Origin: Paracoccus albus
GTDB taxonomy: Bacteria; Pseudomonadota; Alphaproteobacteria; Rhodobacterales; Rhodobacteraceae
Assembly (NCBI RefSeq): GCF_027913035.1
Contig: NZ_CP115775.1
Span: 868,001 to 932,000, forward strand
Length of the DNA stretch: 64,000 nt
Direction of reading: 5' to 3'
The notes under the pieces were generated by a model. That model saw nothing but the letters and a program-made list of their open reading frames with translations, made no database searches and was not told the DNA's origin. The position numbers were made by a program, and so were the translations under genes. Shown here in pieces: positions 54,569-63,372 of this stretch (its first letter is position 1; each line of letters starts with the position of its first letter).

Positions 54569-54589
54569 GGGGGCGCATCTCGCGCCCCC
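54569..54589 (-). terminator. Terminator after the DUF927 gene
   Basis: Perfect 8-bp stem GGGGGCGC / GCGCCCCC with a 5-base loop, 25 bp past the stop on the minus strand, followed there by TATCTTCTT. Confidence 0.65.
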
Positions 54590-54613
54590 AAATCGATAAA
54601 GGTCGAATAACGT

Positions 54614-56236
54614 TCAATCCAACCAACAGGTCCGGAGCGTGATTTCATAGACCCTGCCGTCAATCGGTACATATGCCGGTGGCTTGCTGCCTGATCGGGT
54701 GTGCTTGCCGCCCTCACCTTTGACGTGACCAAGGTCACGCAACATTTTCAGCTCGGACGTAGCCGATGCCCCAAGCATGCCCTTCAGTTCATCCATCTTC
54801 ATGAAGACTCGCGTAACTCCGCCACCTTCATCGACCCGAAAGCCCACCGCATTGGCTAAAACTGAGCGTTGCGGTTTTTTGCCGTCGACGATGCATGGTA
54901 TGCGATCACTATTGGCCCTGATCAGGGCGACAAGGCGCTTGACGACCGGCGCACCAAAGCAGCAATCCATAGCCGCCATTTCACTGGCTTCATCGTAAAT
55001 AGATTCGCATGCCCTTCGTATTGACGTCTTCTCGGTGGGCCAGATACCCCATGAGCACGCAAGCCATCCCGCAGCGAAGCTTAGTGCTATAGTCGTTGCG
55101 ATTCGATTGGGCAGGTGCGGCGACTCTGGCAGTTCGTTGTGGAATTCATCGATAAGCTCGCATACTTCCGCAGAAAACCCCTCGCTGTCTTCTTCGCAGG
55201 CCGCGATGATTTCGGCGACAAAGGCGCGGCTGGCAGTACCATAGAACTGATTGGCCGCGTTTCGAAGGTCATTTAGCATCCGGTTGTGTTCATCCCGCGT
55301 CAGTTCATCGCCCGAGAACACTCGGTCCCCGACGTCAATGCTCAGACACCGGCTTCGTGCCGCATCCGTAATCGGTGAAGCGGCCTTGGCGCGATCCACG
55401 AGACGCTGATTGCCGGTTAGAAGCAGGGCGTTTCGGATCGGCTGTGCCCGCCCGGTGGCACCATAGCGCAGGCGCTCATCGCGCGACGTATGATCGAAGA
55501 ACAGCTTCAGGTTCTCCTCAACCGACTTGTCAAGGATATTGGTTTCGTCGAGGAACAGCAGGCTGTCGCAGGCCATACGCTGCACCGGCTTGAAACTTGC
55601 AGGTGTCGCATTTGCCGTCCGACCGATGCCAATGTCGCCCGCAGGGTCACCGCCAAAAATCGATCCAATACCCATGGCGATCGTGCTCTTTCCGGCTTCA
55701 CGCGAGCCGAAGAGTTCGACAATCGGGTTTTGGGGCGAGGGCTGAAGCTTGGCAATAAGCAGAGCCGCAAAACCATAGCCTAGCAGGAAGGACATCAGGT
55801 GCTGGCGCTTCAGCAAGGGTGCAAGCGCGTTCTGCCAATCCTCCAACTTGCCCGACGTCCCGAAGGCCGGGTCAGGCGGGAAAGCGACGATGATCTCGGC
55901 ATCCAAGGTATCACCCTTCTGCACCTCACCGTCGGGATGGACGTAAACGAGGTCGGCGATCCAACCGGGCTGGGTCGCCACGATGGCGGTGTCTGGCACG
56001 GGGTGGTTCTGGAGCTTTGCCTTCAAGTCGCTTCGGGCCGGTGTCGTCAGCAGCGGAATGCCAACTTCAGCCAGTTCTTCAAAGATCCGCTTTTCGTCGG
56101 AGACCAATTCGGACAGACAAACCCAATGCTGTCGGTTGCCGCAAGTCACAAGACAGAACGTCGCGCCTTCGTCAGTTTGGACCGCTCGTGAGACAATGAC
56201 GTCTGAGTAACGCTCATTAGTTGCCGTTTTTTTCAT
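54614..56236 (-). CDS. DUF927-domain ATPase
   Basis: 540 residues. Walker A GSREAGKST (177-185) and Walker B LLFLDE (226-231) lie in a helicase-like ATPase domain, with ALLLTGN downstream. This family is common on integrative elements and plasmids, usually near an HUH or primase protein, and probably helps replication. The C-terminal 90 residues look like a winged helix (MLRDLGHVKGEGGKHTRSG). Downstream of the HUH-like and AlpA genes on the same strand, about 240 bp apart. Confidence 0.83.
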   Translation of the reverse strand: MKKTATNERYSDVIVSRAVQTDEGATFCLVTCGNRQHWVCLSELVSDEKRIFEELAEVGIPLLTTPARSDLKAKLQNHPVPDTAIVATQPGWIADLVYVHPDGEVQKGDTLDAEIIVAFPPDPAFGTSGKLEDWQNALAPLLKRQHLMSFLLGYGFAALLIAKLQPSPQNPIVELFGSREAGKSTIAMGIGSIFGGDPAGDIGIGRTANATPASFKPVQRMACDSLLFLDETNILDKSVEENLKLFFDHTSRDERLRYGATGRAQPIRNALLLTGNQRLVDRAKAASPITDAARSRCLSIDVGDRVFSGDELTRDEHNRMLNDLRNAANQFYGTASRAFVAEIIAACEEDSEGFSAEVCELIDEFHNELPESPHLPNRIATTIALSFAAGWLACSWGIWPTEKTSIRRACESIYDEASEMAAMDCCFGAPVVKRLVALIRANSDRIPCIVDGKKPQRSVLANAVGFRVDEGGGVTRVFMKMDELKGMLGASATSELKMLRDLGHVKGEGGKHTRSGSKPPAYVPIDGRVYEITLRTCWLD

Positions 56237-56475
56237 TTCTCTCTTCCTTTAGGATATGCGGGGATATCGGGGATTTCCCCGTTTTCCCCGGTTTTTCGAT
56301 GACAGTTGAAATTGGTTTGGGCGGGCGCTGCGGTTTCAATCACATCGTGTGCAGTTTACGACCAACACCCGCCCAAGTAGCCCGCCAAGGTCTCAAACAG
56401 GCCGCTCAAGGGCCCTAACAGGGTTTTCAATCAAAAACCTGAAACAAGCCTGCATGATGCCCTTGATGAAGAAGA

Positions 56476-57195
56476 TCATGCCGACCCCCGACATGCAGTT
56501 ATCAATGTGATCGACGCCGGGTCATCATCCTTTGCCTTGCGGGCACGCTTCAACCCGATCAGGATCAACGGGTCCATGACTTGAAACCTGCCGAGAGCTG
56601 CATTCAGAACCGCAGCATCCGGTACTGAGAGTGGCTGGTCGACGCTGTCTCTGTAGGAGTTACGATACCCCGATTTAGGTATGGCGATATAAATGGAACG
56701 AAGGGTGAAGAAGTTTTTATAGACATAAGGCGCGACGATATCGCTCAGAGTGCCCGGTTGGATTGCCTTCTGCTTCACAGGAACGAAGACATTATTTTCG
56801 GGGTCGCGAGGGTATTTCGCCTTCAGGACCCGTTTTTCCTTTTCAGTCAACATCCGGGACAGGATCAGGTGAAGGTGAACTGACCATTTACCTTCGCCAT
56901 TTTCGAAGACGTTGAGGCTGAAATCGACACACCCTGCCGCAATGCAGTCCACAGGAAGGCAAGCAGCGATTCTTCGGCGATGTTTCAGGACAAACGCGTT
57001 CAGGTCGAAGTCAGCCAGTTCGTCGCTCGTATACTGCGCATCTTCGGGGATGACCGTGATAAAAGCTGGCTTTGCGTAGGGGTCAAAGACCTTAACGAAC
57101 TCAGCCGAGACATTGGCTTGGGTGCGCGTGCGGCATTCGATACACCCGAGGCTGCCGCAATAGCAGTCGAAGGCTGCAAAAAAATACTTAGCCAT
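56476..57195 (-). CDS. HUH-endonuclease-like replication/mobilisation protein
   Basis: 239 residues. HUH motif VHLHLIL (His107 and His109) in a beta strand, and a Tyr pair in APYVYKNFF (Y157, Y159) at a plausible distance for the nicking Tyr. An N-terminal Cys cluster (C-x-C-x4-C-x2-C, residues 11-21) may bind zinc. This fits a rolling-circle Rep or relaxase. Overlaps the AlpA gene by 8 bases. No known homologue confirmed. A 238-bp gap before the DUF927 gene holds nothing I can name. Confidence 0.62.
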   Translation of the reverse strand: MAKYFFAAFDCYCGSLGCIECRTRTQANVSAEFVKVFDPYAKPAFITVIPEDAQYTSDELADFDLNAFVLKHRRRIAACLPVDCIAAGCVDFSLNVFENGEGKWSVHLHLILSRMLTEKEKRVLKAKYPRDPENNVFVPVKQKAIQPGTLSDIVAPYVYKNFFTLRSIYIAIPKSGYRNSYRDSVDQPLSVPDAAVLNAALGRFQVMDPLILIGLKRARKAKDDDPASITLITACRGSA

Positions 57196-57406
57196 CGTTG
57201 CTCACCCCCTTGCTTTCGATGAAGTCGAGGATGTCGCTTTCGCGCCACACGCTGATGCGGGGACCGAGCTTCAAGGGTGGTGGGATTTCGCCGGCTTTGA
57301 CCTTCAGGTAGAAACCTGACCGACTGATCGGCAGGATGCCGTCGGGGCCGATGATTTGTGCCAGCCGCAGGTAGCGATTAGAGCCGATAGTTGTTCTGTG
57401 TTCCAC
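57188..57406 (-). CDS. AlpA-family excisionase/regulator
   Basis: 72 residues. MerR-like winged helix-turn-helix: YLRLAQIIGPDGILPISRSGFYLKVKAG, then KLGPRISVWRESDILDFIE in part. AlpA proteins often act as excisionases or activators of the element's integrase. First gene of the HUH-like operon; GGAG precedes the ATG. Confidence 0.85.
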   Translation of the reverse strand: MEHRTTIGSNRYLRLAQIIGPDGILPISRSGFYLKVKAGEIPPPLKLGPRISVWRESDILDFIESKGVSNDG

Positions 57407-57623
57407 GCAATCCTCCTTATGTTTTCATGGACACAAGGAAACTGACAGGTGAACAGGGTTTGTGGAATTACCCCAAGGTGTAGTTAGGGACCCTAATTAT
57501 GCGTTAGGGTGTCAGGATGCACCCCACACCACTGCGCGCTCAATCAGATATTGGCAGTGGCGTACGGTCGCCACTGCCCGGACATGAACAAAGCCTATGG
57601 TACTAGAAGCCGCGCCCCTATGA

Positions 57624-58592
57624 TTATATTTGGGTGCCTATTTTATGAACATCCTCGATTATTTCCTTTTCCCATTTTAAAAGATCTGGTTTTGGGACTC
57701 GAATATTCTGGACAGTGATTTCAATTTCTTTATATTTCTCAGCCTCTTTCAGGTACTTGCTTTCTACCGAATTTAATATTTCCGTGGATAAGTGGGATGA
57801 TACTTCCAACCACTCGCTCAATTTATTTCTCATAATTTCCTCGTCGCGAAGTCCTTTGGTTGAGATTTTTTTAAATGCGTCGAGTAGAGATCCTTCTGAA
57901 CACTCAACTAGAGAAGCTGCATACCACAGCACAACATTTCCGCCGTATTCGCTTAGCTTACGTTCCAGCGAGTTCTTACCCAAATATTTAAATCCCATAC
58001 CCTCTGAATTTGAGAGTTCACCACAGGAGTTGTTATTATTTTTTTCACTTTCGAACTTTTTCAGCACCTCATAAGTTCTCCTAAGGCTGATATCGTAAGA
58101 GCTATCTTTAAGTCCAGCTGTTTTCACATAATGCATCACTTGGAAAAACTTGAGGAAGTTTTGAATGTCATTTTGATAATTACGTACTATATATTCTGAG
58201 GTTCTACTTAGATGAGAGTCGGAGTTTAAGTTCTTTATCCCGCCAAGGGGGTAATAGACCTTATTGAGAAAATTCCTCAGCTTTCCCGAGCGCAATTCAG
58301 CATCTACCTCGCTGCGCCTGTCACCTTCAGCTTTTAAAACTGATCTTTCATGTTTGGCAAGAATTAAGCGCATACGCATTCGCACTGCGTCGTGCCGTAA
58401 CTCGTGATCGTGAGGGGCGACAACCCATGCAGACAGAGCTGAAAAATACACCTCGTGAAGGTGGTTTATGCTACCCATATCCTCGTCAAGGATCTCTCGC
58501 ATTACTGCATGAAAATTAAAATTTCTATAAGCAATCGTTTTGAATTTTTTTCGTTTCGGTCTGCTTTTGCTGTCAACCTTGGATTCAGTCAT
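57624..58592 (-). CDS. Hypothetical AT-rich cargo gene
   Basis: 322 residues from ATG 58592 (AAGGGA eight bases before). Lys/Glu/Asn/Ser-rich, mostly helical, no membrane helix. Visibly less GC-rich than everything around it, so a recent import. Family not recognised. It lies between AlpA and the integrase, a common spot for defence genes. The 217-bp gap after AlpA has no gene. Confidence 0.7.
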   Translation of the reverse strand: MTESKVDSKSRPKRKKFKTIAYRNFNFHAVMREILDEDMGSINHLHEVYFSALSAWVVAPHDHELRHDAVRMRMRLILAKHERSVLKAEGDRRSEVDAELRSGKLRNFLNKVYYPLGGIKNLNSDSHLSRTSEYIVRNYQNDIQNFLKFFQVMHYVKTAGLKDSSYDISLRRTYEVLKKFESEKNNNNSCGELSNSEGMGFKYLGKNSLERKLSEYGGNVVLWYAASLVECSEGSLLDAFKKISTKGLRDEEIMRNKLSEWLEVSSHLSTEILNSVESKYLKEAEKYKEIEITVQNIRVPKPDLLKWEKEIIEDVHKIGTQI

Positions 58593-58617
58593 CGGTTGTT
58601 CCCTTTCGTTGGGACGA

Positions 58618-59802
58618 TCATGCCCGCCTCGTGCAAAACGTTTCCCATTCATTCATCATTTCGCGCCTTCGATCCAACATATCACCCCGGCGATAGGCCG
58701 CCTCAACCCTATCCTTGACTGTGTGCGCCAGAGCCATTTCGGCAAGCTCATTCGGGTAGGTCGTGGTTTCAGCCACCCAATCGCGAAACGATGACCTGAA
58801 CCCGTGCGCAGTCACCGGCACCTCCATACGCTTCAGCATGGTCAGGAACACCATATTCGACATCGGCTTGACCAGCTTAGTGCCCGGGAAGATGAATGGG
58901 GTATCTAGCCCGAACTGGCGAATTTCGGCGACGATGGCCTGCGCCCGGGCTGAGAGCGGCACCCGATGTTCACGACCGGCCTTCATGCGTTCGGCTGGGA
59001 TTGTCCAGATTGCGGCTGCATCATCGATTTCGGGCCATTCGGCAAGCAGGGTCTCCGAAGTCCGAGTCGCTGTCAGGATCAGGAATTCGAAGGCGAGTCG
59101 AGCGATCTTGCCCCGGTTGTCACTTCGCCGCAGGCGCTGAATGAAAGCCGGGACTTCGGCATAGGGCATCGCCTTGTGATGTTCCTTCTTGCCGGACTGC
59201 TTCGGCAGCCCTCGCTCGATAGCGTCAACCGGGTTGCCATCTCTGCGATACCCTGCCGCCTTGGCCCAGTCGAAGACCGTAGATATCCGTTGCCTGACAC
59301 GTCGCGCAGTTTCAGACTTGTCGAGCCAGATCGGTGACAGGACGCGGAGGATGTCGGCTGACTGAATGTGGTTCAGCTGCATCTCGCCGATTATCGGCAT
59401 GGCAAAGGTTTCAAGCGTTTTGATCCATTGCTTCGCGTGTTTCTCGCTCTTCCACGTCGCCTTGGATTCGGCATGGACCATACGAGCGGCTTCAGCGAAC
59501 GTCGGCACGACATTCCGTGCCTTTCGCCGTTCATCAAGAGGGTCGCCGCCCTCACGGGCCACCTTGCGATAACGAACAGCCAGTTCACGGGCTTCGGCAA
59601 GGGGAACCAGCGACACGCTTCCCAGCCCCATGTCGCGCCGCCTGCCATGGACGACAACGCGCAGTAGCCAGCGCTTTGCGCCGGTATTTGACACCACCAG
59701 ATAGAGCCCGTTACCGTCTGGGTAGCGGCCGGGCTCCGATACTTGCCGCACCTTCAGGGCCGACAATTCCTTGTCAGGGTGCTGACCGTATCGTTTCGAC
59801 AT
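58618..59802 (-). CDS. int: P4-type tyrosine integrase
   Basis: 394 residues from ATG 59802 (MSKRYGQHPD). N-terminal DUF4102-type arm (about 5-90), core-binding helices, then the catalytic domain: Arg in TATRTSETLLAEW, His-x-x-Arg in HGFRSSFRDW, His in LAHTVKDRVEAAYRR and the Tyr. Family members integrate into tRNA genes, matching the att sites. It is about 150 bp from attR and reads into the element. ATG 59835 is an alternative start. Confidence 0.93.
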   Translation of the reverse strand: MSKRYGQHPDKELSALKVRQVSEPGRYPDGNGLYLVVSNTGAKRWLLRVVVHGRRRDMGLGSVSLVPLAEARELAVRYRKVAREGGDPLDERRKARNVVPTFAEAARMVHAESKATWKSEKHAKQWIKTLETFAMPIIGEMQLNHIQSADILRVLSPIWLDKSETARRVRQRISTVFDWAKAAGYRRDGNPVDAIERGLPKQSGKKEHHKAMPYAEVPAFIQRLRRSDNRGKIARLAFEFLILTATRTSETLLAEWPEIDDAAAIWTIPAERMKAGREHRVPLSARAQAIVAEIRQFGLDTPFIFPGTKLVKPMSNMVFLTMLKRMEVPVTAHGFRSSFRDWVAETTTYPNELAEMALAHTVKDRVEAAYRRGDMLDRRREMMNEWETFCTRRA

Positions 59803-59953
59803 ACCAACCTTCGAGCCCCACAAATGAACCCACATTTATGTTGCGATTGGGCTGGATGTCAATGGACTGTGCTGCATGCTAATTTTGCGTAAGGCCCTGA
59901 AACTCCAAGAGTGATGGACGATGGTGGATGTTGGTGGGAACTAAGTTGACGGA

Positions 59954-59967
59954 CTCACCGTCCGCCA
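59954..59967 (+). other. attR core
   Basis: CTCACCGTCCGCCA, an exact copy of the tRNA-Ser 3' end at 33152-33165, in the same orientation. It marks the right end of the element. Confidence 0.8.
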
Positions 59968-60137
59968 TGATACATTGATTTTATTGAATAATTTCATATT
60001 TTCTTGATGCTACCTGCCATCCAACCTGCCATTGAAAAAACGCTTGTGAACCGGGGCAGACCTTCATTCACAGCACTGAATGCTGGCGAGACTGAATGAA
60101 TCGGGCCAGTGCATCCAAGAACGACGCCACTCCTATG

Positions 60138-60344
60138 CGGTGCAACCCGTTGCAACCGTGCCTGAAGTGATAACGGCAGTTTAGAATACGGTCACAAAAT
60201 AAGCGGTGCATTGCATTCCGGGTTCACTGAGAACTGCGCATGTCGGAAGCGAATGACAGTTTTCGGTGCAACCCGTTGCAAAATCCGCCTTGCTCGATGC
60301 TCATTTCGTTTCAGAAAGGGCTGCTGAACTGCGCATGTCGGAAG
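60138..60344 (+). repeat. Short direct repeats beyond attR
   Basis: CGGTGCAACCCGTTGCA occurs at 60138-60154 and 60264-60280, and GAACTGCGCATGTCGGAAG at 60232-60250 and 60326-60344. They interleave in the gene-poor stretch 59968-60310. The last copy lies inside the end of the M15-like gene, encoding RHAQFS. Confidence 0.85.
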
Positions 60345-60916
60345 TGAACGCACATGCCGGGACGAGATAGCACCCCTTTCGGGGCGATGTAGCTGCGGAT
60401 GATCCGTTTCGGCTTCTCGTGCCAGCCGATGTTGAACGCGCAGAGCCGGGGATAGAAGCAAAGCTCTGAATACGGCAGATGGTGATGTATCCACCACGCC
60501 AGCGACCGCCAGTCCTCGCCTTCGGCATAGCGGTCGGCAAACCACGGGATGGCTATGCAGGCCATTGCACCGCAATGTCCCTGCTTGTCGCGGACATCCC
60601 AGATGTGGCGCGCATGGTTTCGTTCGTTGCTGGCGCATCTGTAGCCCTTGCGGTTGCCAATCTTATTGATCTGCGCAGACCGATAGGCCGAACGGATGGC
60701 GATGCGCCCGAAACGGTCCTGAAGCGGTTCCAGCAGGTCTTCGCAGAGGCGCTTTCCGGTGTAGATGGCAAGCAGGGGGTCGGATGGCAGGTTGGTGATG
60801 CCTTCAAGCTGGCTGATTTCGCTGTGCAGGAAATCCCGCATGTAGAAGCTCTTGGAAAGACGTGTCCTGCCGAAATTCTCGATGTCGCGGAGGGTTCGGA
60901 ACTTGTGCGCGGCCAT
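60311..60916 (-). CDS. Peptidase M15-like protein
   Basis: 201 residues. IRSAYRSAQIN fits the M15 Ser-x-x-Arg region, and later ARHIWDV and the pair SELCFYP / NIGWHE fit its metal and acidic residues. Such enzymes are D-Ala-D-Ala or endolysin-type peptidases; related proteins occur in mobile islands. The C-terminal RHAQFS is written by a 19-bp repeat, so the natural end may have been replaced. Adjacent to the truncated type III restriction gene. Confidence 0.6.
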   Translation of the reverse strand: MAAHKFRTLRDIENFGRTRLSKSFYMRDFLHSEISQLEGITNLPSDPLLAIYTGKRLCEDLLEPLQDRFGRIAIRSAYRSAQINKIGNRKGYRCASNERNHARHIWDVRDKQGHCGAMACIAIPWFADRYAEGEDWRSLAWWIHHHLPYSELCFYPRLCAFNIGWHEKPKRIIRSYIAPKGVLSRPGMCVHFRHAQFSSPF

Positions 60917-60987
60917 GCCATGATTTTCTGGTGGATACGCAGAACCTTAGCACATTCCCGAGGGCGGTCACTCCTTTTCGATAGCTG

Positions 60988-63372
60988 TCAGACCCCCAAT
61001 GCCTGTTTTTCGAATGCAGCTTTGAAATCGGAGTTTGTCTGCCCGGTCTCGTTGAAAAACGGCAGACCAAGAACCGCATAGTACCGGCCTTGGAATACGG
61101 TCTCAAGTCTGGCCTTGGCTTTCAGTTGTGTCAGGAAGGCCTGTTTCCAATCGTCCTGCGGGCGCAGATGGTTGCCTTTGGGTTCGATGAACAATTGCAG
61201 AATCGTGCTGGTCTCGTCCTCCTTCCGCCGCAGAAACAGGACAAAATCCGGTTCAAACGCCCGTCCGGTATCGAAGTCGAACAGCTTCACCGCCTTTTCA
61301 TTCCGCAGCAAGTAGAAGTTGTCGTAGTGTTCCCGCAGCCGGTCGGCCTGATCGTTCATGTACTTGATGAAGTGCTTTTCCTGATCCGTGCCGTAGCTGT
61401 CATCATAGGCGTGCCAGTCTTTGCTGCCGAGGTCGATCTGATCCAGACCCGGCACATTGCTTTCGGTCCAGCTTAGCCCGGTTTCGCCCTCGATGCGCAG
61501 CTTCAGCACCTTGTCGGTGAAGCGGTCGCTGATCTTGTAAGGCTTAAAGTCCTTGGTTCCGATATATTCCACGCTTTCGCGTTTCACGCCGCTTTCGATC
61601 TGGTGCAGCACGTATTGCGTGATATCCCGCTTTTGCCGTGCCGTCAGATTGTCCAAGTCATCGGGCAAGGCCCGCACAGATACCGTTACGCCGCCCAGAT
61701 AAGTGTCCGAGGTCACAAACTCTGATGTACTGGCGAGTTTCGGGAAAAAATCGCGCAACTTCGCGAAGTGAAAGAAATCATTCGCGTCCATGGTGAAGCT
61801 CAGAGTGGCTCTGCCGAAATCGGCCAGCTTGAGGTCGCGCGAGATGGGTTCCCTGCCGGACGGCTTCAGCGACAATTGCCCGCCGCCAAAGGCAGAGGCT
61901 TCCGTCACCCGGCCCGTCATCAGATTCGGATAAGTGAAATGGCTGTCGATCTGATAGGCACTCAGCCCGGTCACCTCGTCGCGCGGGTTCTTCACCCTGT
62001 CGTTCACCCAGACATGATCGTTCAAATACAGCGATGTCTGTCTGAAGCTGTCCTTCAGTCTCAGCCGCACCGTGCGGGCGGTTTCATCCAGCATGCCGGT
62101 TTCGCGAAGGGCATTGCGGATATCCTGAATGTACTTTGGGTTATGAGAACAGTGGTAATGCAGTTCTTCCAAGGTGCGCAGCGGGTTGTCCACGGCACTG
62201 TCATACTTGCGCTTTTCCGGCGCAGCATCCGGCTGGTCCGGGGCGAAGAACGGAAAATAGCGCGCCCCGCGCCCGATCAACTGCGCTTCGGCCATCGTGG
62301 TCTTGCCCACCTTGTTCGCCTTGCCGTCGCGGGTGTCGTAGAGGCGCACAATGTCGAACAGGTTCAGAACGTCCCAGCCCTCGTTCAGCTTATCGACGGC
62401 AAAGATGACCCGTATCTCGTTGTTCCGGTCTTCCAGCGTGTTCAATTGAATCTGCTGCGTTTCCAAATCCTTGGGGTTGTTGACGTTCACTACCTTCTCG
62501 GGGGCGAAATCCCCCTGAAGCTCACGGGCAAAATCCGCGCTGCTCATGGCCCGTTCGCCCATTATGAAGCCGAAGGCGCGCGAAAGCGTTTCATCGCCCT
62601 CTGACGCCCCTCTGAGGGCGTCCAGCGCGTCACCGGAAAGGCCCTCAACCATCGCGGTGAACGCCGCTTCATTCTCGGCGCTTTCCTTGATCGTCTTGGA
62701 CTTCATCAGAATCACCGGCTTGCAGTGAATCCCCTTCACCTCGGCCACCTTGCGGCGATACTGGCTTAACACAATGGCCTGCATCATCCGTTCCGCAGGT
62801 GGCAAATCGGCCTGCCGCAACTCGATATCCTTGGAATAGCCGTCTTCCCGAAACTGCCGAAGGGAATAATCATACAGAATCTTGTCGCGATATTTTGCCC
62901 GGATAGCCTCATGCCCAAGGTCAACGGTCGCAGTAAATTCCAGCAGCATATTTTCAGGGTGCTGGCCGAAAATCTCTGAAACCGTGCCTTCCCAACTGGC
63001 CTTGTCGTCAGCCTCGCTCTTGGTCAGCGTATTCTTGGTCTCGGCATTCACGTGGTGGGCTTCATCCGAAAGCATCACCACTTTGTAGTCGCGGAAGTCT
63101 TCGATAGTGACGGCGTTTTCTTTCGGCTCCATCATCCGCCGGTGCAGACCTTGGATTGTCGTGAAATGGATATTGATCGCATCCCCGCTGGCCGCTTCGA
63201 AGGTCTCGACGGCACGGACATCCACGGGCTTGTCGTCAATCCGCACCTGCGGCGCGAAAAGATGTTTGGCCGAGGCCGGGTTAAGGAAGTTTTCCTTGGT
63301 TTTTTCGATGATCTGGGCGGAGTTCACGAAGAATAGGAAGTTGCGATAGCCGCGCCGGTAGAGATCAAGCAT
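60988..63372 (-). pseudogene. Type III restriction subunit Res, 5'-truncated
   Basis: About 794 residues of the EcoP-like Res subunit. Visible: DEAH motif (LSDEAHHVNAE), motif III region EFTATVDLG, NEGWDVLNLFDIVRLYDTRD, GRGARYFPF, and a C-terminal nuclease with FEPDFVLFL and FIEPKGNHL. The N-terminal Walker A region is missing: the frame joins at about 63372 to antisense terminase DNA, so the protein begins at LDLYRRGYRNFLFFVNSA. No mod gene is in the window. Without ATP binding, it should be inactive. Confidence 0.82.

Larger units (their letters stand above)
33152..59967. mobile_element. Integrated element in tRNA-Ser, about 26.8 kb
   Basis: Bounded by a 14-bp direct repeat: the tRNA-Ser 3' end and a copy at 59954-59967. 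A P4-type tyrosine integrase lies about 150 bp inside the right end, together with an AlpA-like regulator, an HUH-like protein and a DUF927 ATPase. Cargo includes a Type IIG-like RM protein, a toxin-antitoxin pair, a SIR2-NTPase-TPR-CSD protein, Pycsar, metal export and several metabolic genes. No conjugation genes were found, so it may be mobilisable only. Many genes are visibly less GC-rich than the flanks. Confidence 0.8.
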
